A stretch of DNA of 64,000 bases from Bodo saltans (taxonomy: Eukaryota > Euglenozoa > Kinetoplastea > Eubodonida > Bodonidae), in the NCBI GenBank assembly GCA_001460835.1, contig CYKH01000484.1, positions 21,667 through 85,666 of the forward strand. Reading direction: 5' to 3'. The notes below the pieces were generated by a model, which saw only the letters and a program-made list of their open reading frames with translations, searched no databases and was not told where the DNA came from. Below, one piece after another: positions 56,601 through 64,000 of this stretch; the first letter of the stretch is position 1, and each line of letters starts with the position of its first letter. Position numbers and translations under genes: made by a program.

Positions 56601-57284
56601 GCGAGAGATCAAAACTTCAAAGGCCGTGGGGGCTGTGCGACGCCAGACACAGCGTTCGAACTAATCCAAGCGGTCCCAGTTGCAAAGATAAAGAACGTTG
56701 TGGTGTCGTTCAACCTCCAGACCATCCGCATTCACACATTTATTGTCCAGCTACGTGATAGCGGCACAGTTCTTAGCCTGCTAAGCAGCTTGATGAATGC
56801 GACGGAGAACGCAATTCAGATTGAGGTAGCCAGATGCCCGTACAAAGACATCACCAACGCACCGCTTATTTTCAGTGCCGGTCTCTTTATGCGTGTGATG
56901 GGCCAGAAGCGGCAAGTAGATCGAGAAACGACTGCGTTTCCGTTGCGCCACATTGAGGAGGCGATGATCCCTGTGTCGTTTGTCATCACGGCCACCGATA
57001 TCGTACTACTGATGGAGCGAGATACCATGACCGACGAAGTCTCCATCAAGAAGCTCACACGGCAGCCACTGAACAGCGTTGTTGCGTTTGGTGTGGCGTC
57101 GGCGGCGCTCAACCCACTCTTGTTCTCAATCCAGTACAACAACTTGGACAAGGGTAAGCGTGAGCAGTGGGTGTTTGCCGCACAGCATCCAAATACAATT
57201 GCGGCCATCTATTCCGAGCTGCGTCAAACTCAAGGCCAACGCATGAATGTCGTGGACTTCACAAGCGCCGACTACCTCAAGTGA
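53700..57284 (+). CDS. Large leucine-rich-repeat protein with C-terminal PH-like region, 1194 aa
   Basis: The ATG at 53700 is the first Met in the frame. Residues about 60-330 hold SDS22-like LRRs (LAALDLSYNQLTSLQRL, LIRLNASHNSLSAIDGV, LRHLCLEGNTIHEWAEL, LQTLDIRGNPI) with an LRR cap. A ~270-residue disordered Arg/Ala/Ser-rich segment follows, with poly-Gln/Ser. The C-terminal half is folded: residues from ~620 (DPTPLFQAFLQSL) onward include a PH-like stretch ERFLYNVYGNMVQFDS...VTQKTFLIARDQ and a related second stretch ending IQIEVAR. LRR followed by PH-like domains recalls STK11IP and nischarin, but I see no clear signature of either. Likely a membrane-associated scaffold. Confidence 0.72.
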   Translation: MLKTEELTAVLALYQQVALQIKQLEKGTLQLEMSYAVFTIVNRIHTAAALSTHPIAAEQQSLLKMLKLVQSLSINGKNLHRSCDIDLICFPGLFTLRVEKLSVRQIEYGVNVVELSFVDCAIEEDFYSQAFLALRSIEFERTPVNSKFLSSLAFTLRRFSIKHNDTELDKTAWRTPAVLETGLNAWHALTHISIRTHRPIFTELDHSWERLTNLSVLSLTAMGLPDLRGIDVLKHCVNLAALDLSYNQLTSLQRLAAVTPSLIRLNASHNSLSAIDGVPELKELRHLCLEGNTIHEWAELRDIAEGCQKLQTLDIRGNPILSQIDEQHEVVPFVASIFQFRPLLVDGVRSETTRGKVNAAFLGKHMGLFERNRGMDGVASEHPQHNTRRTIGGRGEMESQRAVSMPTRRSIAARSVASERTMDGSPRKRRVVTRGKVIADKQESEIELPKEQLTTIDPSSPSYVDVENLAEKHKERWLTAVSAQSAVTNRAKKKEVVAAPAASTAAGQQSQQSQQVSTAPPVQRVKRIVKVIQKPTGSVAPADVPVTTLTSPRRPPAKSVAAVKAKPAASDKPAAHDDDDGYDSDEAERAAKKDAAVKAAMEATSQSKSTGGAGASRLPLRQTPQRDPTPLFQAFLQSLSSMDWAYVHNDKRLKGFPSGCQTYLSRICEENEALWGIVPDDFTTPTVHHTAVEVLLHDSNDSTHTTATSRHVDKKLIRVIDVHCGQTRTVRAEVAVYTDRNTLPDFEGRPVCTVNFLTPLPTQPADSFVDVKTGLPQRAKKGSFAGGSNSAERGRSNSEMDRTIDLDIDTSRISRNILRCERQVLLAAFVVDNTAVGDMFVNVLKQHIQSCHSRLCETKIMREWPLYLDETAVKRDSERSVRVEMTVANVLDRMKNNTDEDTNRQRIGCPDVMINSEELRINLTTEVFPKIARERFLYNVYGNMVQFDSDVDESAVLLIVTQKTFLIARDQNFKGRGGCATPDTAFELIQAVPVAKIKNVVVSFNLQTIRIHTFIVQLRDSGTVLSLLSSLMNATENAIQIEVARCPYKDITNAPLIFSAGLFMRVMGQKRQVDRETTAFPLRHIEEAMIPVSFVITATDIVLLMERDTMTDEVSIKKLTRQPLNSVVAFGVASAALNPLLFSIQYNNLDKGKREQWVFAAQHPNTIAAIYSELRQTQGQRMNVVDFTSADYLK

Positions 57285-57482
57285 AAACAGGTTTGACATC
57301 AATCTAACGATTCGTTGCTCTTAACTTCTTGTCGTGTGAGAACGAGTGAAACATGGAACGTTTACTGGCGATGCCAAGTTAAATCGACTGCCCTTTTAAT
57401 TCCCTCGTTTTTGTTTGTTGTTTGTGCTGATAATGCCTCTTATTTTCTTCATTGCTGCATTGCACCAGTAGTAACATATTCA

Positions 57483-58223
57483 ATGCTGTATTCGACAACT
57501 CATACACGTTGTCTGTTGCTGACAGCAATCACATTTACCCTTCTTTTAAGCAAATGCTCTTGGGCAGCTGCTGAGGCGGACGACGTCGATAGCCTGCCCG
57601 TTCTACGCATTGGGCGCACCCTATTCAACCAATCTCTTGACCCCTTTGATCCATCACGAGTGATGCAGGAGTATCTCCTCGATCCAGCCATCGTACAGGA
57701 ATACAGCGACCTAAGTTCCCGGCACACTTCATATGAGGTTCGCATTAGTTACTTAGGAAGCCCTGCAGCATCATACACGATCTCCCTCATTCGTCGTCTT
57801 CGCAGTAGTGGAGCTGCTGAGGAGTCATTTTCAACGCCCACCACGCGACGAGTGCTTCTGGATACCGAACGCGTCGTGTTCAGCGCCAGCGATGTCCGGG
57901 AACTTCCCCTCGACGGTATTGTTCAAGACGGTGAAGCAGCGGCGCCGGTTGACACGCAGCTAAGTGATGAAGTGATCATCGTACGTGTTGTGACTAAACC
58001 GTTTGGTCGACGCCGCGACGGCAACATTGTCGTGCCAGGCGAGGGGGTTGTTTTCTACAACATTGTGGTAGAGCCTATGGTGCTTGGGGTGCCTCAAAAA
58101 ATGTTCCCGGTGCTTCTGTGCGCTGCGGTATTAGTGCTGCTTTCGCTGTTTGTGATTGCTCCAGCAGTGTTGAAAGTCTTGCAGCCACTTCCACCCGTCC
58201 CAGCCGCACGCAAAGCCGAGTGA
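57483..58223 (+). CDS. Unknown type I membrane protein, 246 aa
   Basis: The ATG at 57483 opens a signal peptide (CLLLTAITFTLLLSKCSWA). The lumenal domain of ~165 residues looks beta-rich (SYEVRISYLGSPAASYTISL, DEVIIVRVVTKPFG, GVVFYNIVVEPMVLGVP). A single transmembrane helix near the end (VLLCAAVLVLLSLFVIAPAVL) is followed by a short Pro-rich basic tail. The closing pattern (a VEPMVLGVP strand right before the helix) recalls small ER membrane-complex proteins, but I cannot name the family. Sequon NQSLDP is unlikely to be used because of the following residues. The frame is open upstream only from TTG. Confidence 0.72.
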   Translation: MLYSTTHTRCLLLTAITFTLLLSKCSWAAAEADDVDSLPVLRIGRTLFNQSLDPFDPSRVMQEYLLDPAIVQEYSDLSSRHTSYEVRISYLGSPAASYTISLIRRLRSSGAAEESFSTPTTRRVLLDTERVVFSASDVRELPLDGIVQDGEAAAPVDTQLSDEVIIVRVVTKPFGRRRDGNIVVPGEGVVFYNIVVEPMVLGVPQKMFPVLLCAAVLVLLSLFVIAPAVLKVLQPLPPVPAARKAE

Positions 58224-58338
58224 GAGGGGCGATGCGTGTGATGGTGTGCTTCCCAAAAGATTTTATTCACTGTTGCATTTTCTGAGATTTCTTGTGGAAG
58301 TTCAACTTTTTTCCCCCCGAAACATTGAAGGAATTCAG

Positions 58339-59262
58339 ATGTCTAGTGTCGCACTGATAGACACACTGAAGGGCAAAGCGGCTGCTTACGTGATGGAGAA
58401 GCAATGGCAGGCTGCGCTGGACATCTACGACGAGATTTTGGATGTGGCCTCGTCTGTAAGCGACAGCAAAGAGTCGGTTCCCCCGCTTCTCATCGCCACG
58501 ATATTTTCGAATATGTCTTCGTGCCGCCTCAACATGGGCGATATTGAACTTGCTGTGATCGATGCCGACTCTGCCATTAAATTAGCCCCAAAGTGGTCTA
58601 AAGCACATTGTCGCCGAGCTTTGGCGCTGATGGCACTGGAGCGATTCGACGAAGCGAAGGTGTCGATGGATATGGCTCGTGTTCTGGAGCCAAACAACAA
58701 AGAATTTGTAGCTCTTGAAGCTCGACTTGCTGCTGCCAGGAGAGGAGGCGGGGAGAGTGGGGCTGTGAGCGGCGAGGCAAAACCCGCAGTCGATGCAATG
58801 AAAGCACCAGCAGGTGCGATCTTGGTGGAGGACCATCTGAAACTCACTGCCGTATCGATGCCTTTGCAGCTCGACCCTTCACAAGTCTTTCTTCCTCCTG
58901 CATTGGTGAAGCTTGGTATCCCAATTGCGATTGCCTTTAGGCCCCAAAGCGAGAGAAAGGGCGACAATCAGTTGGCGGCAGCCTTCATGATCGACTTGGC
59001 CACTGGCTTCGCTCCTGCGAGGTGGACCACCGGTGAAACTGGTGATGTGGTTGTATTCCGCACTGACGGCGGAGGCATCACCAAGATTGAAGTGTTTGCG
59101 CTGTGGGACTACTTTAACATCGCCATAGACGCATTTAAGGAAGGATCACCGCCTGACTTCACACGTGAGCACATGCTGGAGTGGCAAGAGTCATACAATG
59201 ACATGGCTCAGCAGTGTGGTGAAGACGACGCATCGTTGGGCGAGGTGCACTTCGTTGAATGA
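58339..59262 (+). CDS. TPR protein, 307 aa
   Basis: The N-terminal ~140 residues are three TPR units: GKAAAYVMEKQWQAALDIYDEIL, then IFSNMSSCRLNMGDIELAVIDADSAIKLAP, then HCRRALALMALERFDEAKVSMDMARVLEPN. The second and third have the CTPR signature and a basic HCRRA that resembles the carboxylate clamp of Hsp70/Hsp90 co-chaperones. After a short Ala/Gly-rich linker, residues ~165-305 form an unassigned domain with IPIAIAFRPQ, DVVVFRTDGGG and IEVFALWDYFNIAID. The ATG at 58339 directly follows a pyrimidine tract (CTTTTTTCCCCCC) and AG. It is likely a cytosolic adaptor. The C-terminal domain is not recognised. Confidence 0.8.
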   Translation: MSSVALIDTLKGKAAAYVMEKQWQAALDIYDEILDVASSVSDSKESVPPLLIATIFSNMSSCRLNMGDIELAVIDADSAIKLAPKWSKAHCRRALALMALERFDEAKVSMDMARVLEPNNKEFVALEARLAAARRGGGESGAVSGEAKPAVDAMKAPAGAILVEDHLKLTAVSMPLQLDPSQVFLPPALVKLGIPIAIAFRPQSERKGDNQLAAAFMIDLATGFAPARWTTGETGDVVVFRTDGGGITKIEVFALWDYFNIAIDAFKEGSPPDFTREHMLEWQESYNDMAQQCGEDDASLGEVHFVE

Positions 59263-59468
59263 AGCGTTGCTGTTGTCGACGACATCGATAGAGGTGGGCC
59301 GGCATCCCTTTCAGATTCTTCACTTTTTTTTCTTTTTTTTTGTATTTTCGTTGTTTCTTTGCTTCCCACTGTGTGCTTGTGATAATTTCCTCCAAATTTG
59401 AATCGCTTCTGGAATTATTAATCGTCATTTTTTTGTTTCGCTTAGCGTTTCTAGCATTGATTTCCACA

Positions 59469-61904
59469 ATGATCTTTCGTAGTAACCCAAGCTCACACGG
59501 CGGCAGTAACCCAACAGGCGCTAGACGAAATCAAAAAGGGCGGCAATACATTAATGCCCCGCGGACGCAAACCGTGTGGCTACTGATCGCCGCCGTGCTA
59601 GTGGTGTGTGCTCTGCTCGTCGTTCGGCAGGTTGCGAAAGGTCGCACAAGCTCCGAGGTCGCAACCCCATCCCCAGGCAAATGGACAAACGAGGAGCAGA
59701 GCAAGTCGCCAGTTCGTCACGAAAACGTGGCCATTGAGCATCGTGGCCAGAATGATGCAGTGGAAGTCCCAAATGCTCTTGTCACTAGCGATGCCGCCGA
59801 AGCCAAGAGAGGAAGCGACGCACAAAAGGTGTTGGATGCGATTGCAGTAGACCTCGCAAGTGATCGATTGATGTTAGGAGACATGAGCCACGGTGCTCCG
59901 GTTGCCGCTGCGGCCTTGCGCCTTCGCTGGAACCCTCTCGCCTTTCAACGGTCATCGGAGTTGTTTTCCTTACGTATTGCGACAGTTCTCCGCAAGCAGC
60001 GGAGGGACTCAGCTCACCTCCTGAGCGAAGAGCTCAATTCGCTTCATCGGTATCGACTTGGTGGCATCGCGCTGCTGCTGGGGAGAAGCGATTCCCAATT
60101 TTCTCAACAAATTCCATACCGATGCAAAGCATGCGAATCCATAGAGCAAATCAACATCACGAAGATGATGATTGAAGTGCCCCGCAGTCCTAGTGATGGC
60201 GCGTTTGTCGCCTTCACGGCGCGCCGCAAGCTGGAACGAGTGCATCACTGCTTCTCTCAACAGTCCATGTTTCTTCTCGCTACATTTGCAGCGGAATCGA
60301 GTGTGTTCGAGCAAATTGAGATGATCATGGGTTTGTTGTATTTGGGCGCCGTGTCATCACGCACCGTAGTCATTCCCTCCATTCGTCTTTCGTCTGGCCG
60401 TCGCGTGCCACTATCCCATTTATTCGATGTGAGGCTTCTGTACACGTCCGCTGCCACTGGGTACGCACAGCAGCCGGTCGTTTGTATTCTCGAGGAGGAT
60501 GAGTTTGTGACACTGGAGGCATCGCGCCTTGATTTGCTGCAACGAAAGGAGTCCAATAGTGCGGTGGGTGACGACAAGGCTGCTGCTGCTCTCTACGCAC
60601 GCCTCAAGGACACGTCGTGCCTGCAGGCGACTTGGCTGCGTGAGGTCAAAAAGCAATCTGACACTCACGTAACCGCAGAAGACCACATCAATTGTGAGGA
60701 GGTACTTAACGTTCACTTTCCTACACTCTTGACGCACCCCATCCAGTCGGACTCGTCGTCTTCCACAGCGGCGGGGTTTGACGCTGGCTCAACCATTGAA
60801 ACGGAGCGCGCATTGGATGAAGCAGTCCTTGAGCTTGCTGGATCGTTTCACCGAGTGGTGCATATTGGCCCTCTCATGACATCGGCGTTATCGGTACTGA
60901 TTCCAGCTGCCCTACGTGGCTTAGAGGCGTTTGCTGCTCGTGCTGATGAAGAGGACCACCACCACGCGGCGACTGAACATTCGCCATTTTCTTCCCGTAC
61001 AGGCGCACCTCCAGCTGCTCGATTGCATCGATGCTTGTGGCGTCTGCTCCTTCCTCATCCATTCACGAGGCGGGGGGTCAAGTTGTTTGACTTGGTCACC
61101 GAAGAACTGGTGCCGTCACCGAGCGGTAGAAAACTGACGCTGTCAGAGCGTAATGTAGACTCCGATGCGCCTCTCATCGCTTCCGCGATGATGTCTCCTC
61201 CACCTACGAATTTATTGGGAGACAGCGTCGGACACGCTGACCAGACCCTTCGTTCTACCTTTGTGTCGTCGTGGAGGCAAGGCGGCATCTCCATCCACCA
61301 CCACCCGGTGTTTCCAGGAGGGGTCACGTGCGTAGGATTAGACAAGTTCTACACATCGCGTGGCGGTGGTCCATTATGCCGACTCTCTAATGACGCACTG
61401 CGTGTCATCGTTGACGGACTGCGAAGTGGCGCAGCAGTCGGCCTTCACTACGGAGCCAGATCAGAAGCTGAGGTGTTTGTGCTGATGCGTCAAATCGAAT
61501 ATGCGATTCTCGAAGGGCAACACACCACTCCCACGCCTGCCGACGACGATGAAGCTGGTGGGGCGGCACCTGCGCGACGCAACCCACTCGACGTGCGTCA
61601 CGTGTTGAAGTCTCCGAACTTGTTCCACCGCACAAATCGGCTCACTCGTTTTATTCAAGCAGTGGAGGACCGCAGAAAACTGTTTATTGGGAAAGGGAAC
61701 TTGTTGTTGCAAGGTGGTTTTTCTGACATGACGTCGGCGGACTGCCCTTTTGCCCTGCATAACCCTTTTGCTGCTGAGCCTGGCCTCCTCGCTGAGTTGA
61801 TTGAATTTTGGAGTATGATTTTTGATGATGGCTTCGTGAGCACCTCTCCATGGAGCGCGATGACAAGGACGGTTCTTATGCGGCGTCGCGCAAATCTTGA
61901 TTGA
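59469..61904 (+). CDS. Type II membrane protein, putative glycosyltransferase, 811 aa
   Basis: The ATG at 59469 gives a 36-residue basic cytosolic N-terminus, one TM helix (VWLLIAAVLVVCALLVV) and a large lumenal part, the plan of a Golgi glycosyltransferase. At about residues 275-330 is a stretch FEQIEMIMGLLYLGAVSSRTVVIPSIRLSSGR followed by VPLSHLFDVRLL. That pattern, a helix, then R-T-x-V-x-P, then a VPxxxxFD element, is typical of O-fucosyltransferase-like folds (GT65/GT68 and plant relatives). Later, RVVHIGPL and the ending segment around SADCPFALHNPF are unassigned. Two ~70-residue disordered inserts break the domain. The sugar and acceptor are unknown. Similarity is to pattern only, so the enzyme call is tentative. 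Confidence 0.6.
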   Translation: MIFRSNPSSHGGSNPTGARRNQKGRQYINAPRTQTVWLLIAAVLVVCALLVVRQVAKGRTSSEVATPSPGKWTNEEQSKSPVRHENVAIEHRGQNDAVEVPNALVTSDAAEAKRGSDAQKVLDAIAVDLASDRLMLGDMSHGAPVAAAALRLRWNPLAFQRSSELFSLRIATVLRKQRRDSAHLLSEELNSLHRYRLGGIALLLGRSDSQFSQQIPYRCKACESIEQINITKMMIEVPRSPSDGAFVAFTARRKLERVHHCFSQQSMFLLATFAAESSVFEQIEMIMGLLYLGAVSSRTVVIPSIRLSSGRRVPLSHLFDVRLLYTSAATGYAQQPVVCILEEDEFVTLEASRLDLLQRKESNSAVGDDKAAAALYARLKDTSCLQATWLREVKKQSDTHVTAEDHINCEEVLNVHFPTLLTHPIQSDSSSSTAAGFDAGSTIETERALDEAVLELAGSFHRVVHIGPLMTSALSVLIPAALRGLEAFAARADEEDHHHAATEHSPFSSRTGAPPAARLHRCLWRLLLPHPFTRRGVKLFDLVTEELVPSPSGRKLTLSERNVDSDAPLIASAMMSPPPTNLLGDSVGHADQTLRSTFVSSWRQGGISIHHHPVFPGGVTCVGLDKFYTSRGGGPLCRLSNDALRVIVDGLRSGAAVGLHYGARSEAEVFVLMRQIEYAILEGQHTTPTPADDDEAGGAAPARRNPLDVRHVLKSPNLFHRTNRLTRFIQAVEDRRKLFIGKGNLLLQGGFSDMTSADCPFALHNPFAAEPGLLAELIEFWSMIFDDGFVSTSPWSAMTRTVLMRRRANLD

Positions 61905-62090
61905 CAAACTCCCGAGCCTTTTTGTGTGAGCTGGAAGCACTACATTTTTCACGTTGCCTAATGTCGCAGTAATTCGTGCCCTTCTGAAAATCTTTGTGCA
62001 AGGAATACAAAAAAACAAAAAAATCGATCCAATCTAGGTACTATCATTTTAGCAAACGTAGTGTGATAAGCGAAAACGTGAAAAAAAAAA

Positions 62091-63677
62091 ATGCCGACTC
62101 TCAGCAGCAGCAGCCCGTCGTACCGGAGCACTGCAGCGCACGCTCAGCAGCAACGCAATGCTTCTACTCTCGAGAAACTGAAACGCCAAAGTGAACATGA
62201 TCACGCGCAGTACCACGTTGAGCGAAGCATTATTGATATCTCAGCTCTCGACCGAATCGCTGAGACGCTTGAGGTGAGGCCACCAAGCCAACGTGTTCGG
62301 GTGACGCACTCTGCAACTATCAAGCGAAGCTACACACCGTTGTGGGAGAAGTACAGGAGATCGCTTATTCTGCCGCCTGAGATGTCCGAGGAGGAACGAA
62401 ATTTAGTGCGCAAACTGCGACAAGACCCATTTGCACGGCGCTCATACGCACCAAAAATTCATAATTTGGAAGAAAGCATCGCCGGAACTCAGTGGCGCAT
62501 TTCAGCACGGGTGGAGCGAGAGGCCCAGGCTGATGAGGACGCCCCACGGAACAGTGCCTCTCCAAGGACTTTGAAAACACTTCATCGTGGCATTCAGGTC
62601 CTTCCCGTCGGCCGGATGCAAGAAGATATTTCATTCCGAGTCATCAATGCTGGTCCCCCCTCGTCGTTGTCGTCCCCTCGGCGAGGAGTAAGTGATGTGA
62701 CTTCTCATCGGGGTGCGCAGTTTCAACGACACCAAGTGGGCTCGGCACGTGGCTTCCGCAGTAGCTCACCGTACAGCGGAGACCCAAGTACCCCAAGGAC
62801 AGTGACCACTGGCTTCGCGACGCCACATAGCAAGTCCCCTAGACAACATCACCACCAAAGTTTTGGTCGGCATCAAACTCTGGTCGATGGTGGGCACGGT
62901 CGAGGTTACGCAAGCGATGCGGATCTGCAGCGTGCTGTCGCAACTTTCAATGAACTGAAGAAGAAAGCGGTGCTCCTTGACCGTATTCCAACATCCGTCG
63001 AGGTTCTGACACCAGAAATGTTTGTTCGAATCGAAGATGACTTCTTGCGTGCCACAAAGGGACGAAAGAGCCGCGTCCTCATGTCCGAAGATTTCACGAC
63101 CAGCGATATCAAACTTGGTGGAAACATCTTCACCAAGCGGCGGCTTGAGTTTCTTATGACAAAAGACGATGGCGGTGGTGGTGTGGCATTTGTGCCGCTC
63201 TTCCAATACGCATTTCCTTACGTCTCATCGGCGCAGATTGATCGCTACATGCTACAACACTCCACCTCCATGAACAAACTGCTTGGAGGGCCGCTGGAGG
63301 TTCGTGCAGAGCCTGCGGTGTACCGAGCCATCCACTCATTCTACGAGAAGTTTGATGTAGACGGTGATGGTGTTGTCTTCGTTCAAGACATTGTGCGGCA
63401 ACAACAGAAACTGTACGATCAGACGAATCCTAACAACGTCTCCGGGGGTGGAGGACCACCATCGTGGACAACTCCGTCATCGGCACCACTGTCGTCTCAA
63501 CAACAAGAGGGTGGCGTCATTGGTGGAGATGGGGGGTTCGAGGCGGCAAGTCTCCACATCAACGCGGATCCGGATGGTCGAGTGTCGCTCGAAGAGTTTG
63601 CCATGTTTGCACGTTTTTTGTTTCCTCCTTACAAAGCGCTCGAAGTCAACCCTCATGCGCTCCCGTCGCTCGTTTGA
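62091..63677 (+). CDS. EF-hand protein with long disordered N-terminus, 528 aa
   Basis: The ATG at 62091 follows an A10 run. Residues 1-280 are Ser/Arg/Pro-rich and probably disordered, with short helical segments. Residues about 290-400 form a folded region (VEVLTPEMFVRIEDDFLRA, FTTSDIKLGGNIFTKRRLEF). Two EF-hand loops follow: D422-V-D-G-D-G-V-V-F-V-Q-D433 and N491-A-D-P-D-G-R-V-S-L-E-E502, each with suitable Ca-binding side chains at positions 1, 3, 5, 7 and 12; position 12 is Asp in the first. They are separated by a Gly/Ser/Gln insert instead of the usual short linker. Probably a Ca2+-regulated cytoskeletal or flagellar protein; the exact role is unknown. Confidence 0.8.
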   Translation: MPTLSSSSPSYRSTAAHAQQQRNASTLEKLKRQSEHDHAQYHVERSIIDISALDRIAETLEVRPPSQRVRVTHSATIKRSYTPLWEKYRRSLILPPEMSEEERNLVRKLRQDPFARRSYAPKIHNLEESIAGTQWRISARVEREAQADEDAPRNSASPRTLKTLHRGIQVLPVGRMQEDISFRVINAGPPSSLSSPRRGVSDVTSHRGAQFQRHQVGSARGFRSSSPYSGDPSTPRTVTTGFATPHSKSPRQHHHQSFGRHQTLVDGGHGRGYASDADLQRAVATFNELKKKAVLLDRIPTSVEVLTPEMFVRIEDDFLRATKGRKSRVLMSEDFTTSDIKLGGNIFTKRRLEFLMTKDDGGGGVAFVPLFQYAFPYVSSAQIDRYMLQHSTSMNKLLGGPLEVRAEPAVYRAIHSFYEKFDVDGDGVVFVQDIVRQQQKLYDQTNPNNVSGGGGPPSWTTPSSAPLSSQQQEGGVIGGDGGFEAASLHINADPDGRVSLEEFAMFARFLFPPYKALEVNPHALPSLV

Positions 63678-63845
63678 GCGCAACGAGAAGTGGGAGTTCA
63701 TTGTACAAATCAGTCGATCGTTTTTTTTTCCTCTCGGTATGTGGTGCAAAATCAACCCCCACGATGAACATCAAACTTCAGCTGCTTCCATCATTTTCAT
63801 GCCAGAATAACAAGACAAACCCTCATTATCAACACCATACAGACT

Positions 63846-64000
63846 ATGACGATCCACCGAACATTGACTACGTCTCCGGTTGAGCTTAAGGACGGTGTCA
63901 TCGCTCGCAACGCTTTGAACGACATTATCGCTGCCCTCGCAGAGCAGCGGGAAGAGATTGCGGCCATGCGTCGTCTGAGTGGAGCGCGGCAAGTGAGCGC
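63846..64000 (+). CDS. 5' end of an unknown gene (runs off window)
   Basis: From the ATG at 63846 the frame stays open to the end of the window (51 full codons): MTIHRTLTTSPVELKDGV followed by a helical, charged stretch (LNDIIAALAEQREEIAAMRRL). It is in line with the plus-strand cluster. The helix suggests a coiled-coil start. No function can be proposed from this much. Confidence 0.55.
   Translation, partial: MTIHRTLTTSPVELKDGVIARNALNDIIAALAEQREEIAAMRRLSGARQVS

Noticed and set aside
1-64000. tRNA, rRNA, CRISPR, bacterial promoters, telomere repeats
   Set aside because: Looked for by eye on both strands; no cloverleaf, rRNA core, repeat-spacer array or telomeric hexamer array was seen. A covariance-model scan would be needed to exclude tRNAs with certainty.

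Overview
The window looks like nuclear DNA of a free-living kinetoplastid, most likely Bodo saltans or a close relative. Every gene is intronless, genes are closely packed in long unidirectional clusters of unrelated functions, and many starts are preceded by a pyrimidine tract and an AG a short way upstream, as expected for spliced-leader trans-splicing. The gene content (SMC3, RPB9, proteasome beta-3, P4-ATPase, R-SNARE, meckelin, a CCDC77-like protein, TRIP4, QTRT2, Prp5-type helicase, myosin) is eukaryotic and flagellate. No tRNA, rRNA, CRISPR or prokaryotic operon signal was seen. The species assignment is inference.

Layout. From 1 to about 23.6 kb all genes are on the minus strand: a DEAD-box helicase (3' end off the window), a two-TM protein, TRIP4/ASC-1, a histidine phosphatase, a longin R-SNARE, a thioredoxin-fold/TPR protein, meckelin (TMEM67), a Cys-rich protein, the queuine tRNA-ribosyltransferase accessory subunit QTRT2, a myosin and cohesin SMC3. 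About 23.6 to 25.2 kb is a divergent strand-switch region, the probable Pol II start zone for both clusters. It holds a GC-rich fragment and a 976-base N gap. From 25.2 to 64 kb all genes are on the plus strand: a giant repetitive type I surface protein, a CCDC77-like coiled coil, a FYVE/pseudo-GTPase protein, a broken multi-TM gene, PSMB3, RPB9, a 4-TM protein, a three-domain EEP/acyl-CoA-synthetase-like/pantothenate kinase fusion, two small unknowns, an MFSD1-like transporter, an RRM-RGG protein, a P4 flippase, an LRR protein, a type I membrane protein, a TPR protein, a putative glycosyltransferase, an EF-hand protein and the 5' end of one more gene.

Genes in a cluster are not functionally coupled in the bacterial sense, but three themes recur: flagellum/transition zone (meckelin, CCDC77-like), endomembrane traffic and lipid asymmetry (R-SNARE, FYVE protein, P4-ATPase, MFSD1-like, myosin), and RNA/transcription (Prp5-like helicase, TRIP4, QTRT2, RPB9, RRM-RGG).

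Most notable points: (1) the 1597-residue fusion carries an apparently intact type II pantothenate kinase behind two domains whose catalytic motifs look lost; (2) three perfect direct tandem duplications of similar size (340 bp, 419 bp and an inferred 392 bp next to the gap) occur in one window, and one of them breaks the otherwise intact essential gene SMC3, which suggests assembly artefacts; (3) a FYVE finger is fused to a GTPase-like domain lacking the P-loop lysine. Start codons given are the ATG judged most likely; several longer open frames begin with non-ATG codons and were trimmed.
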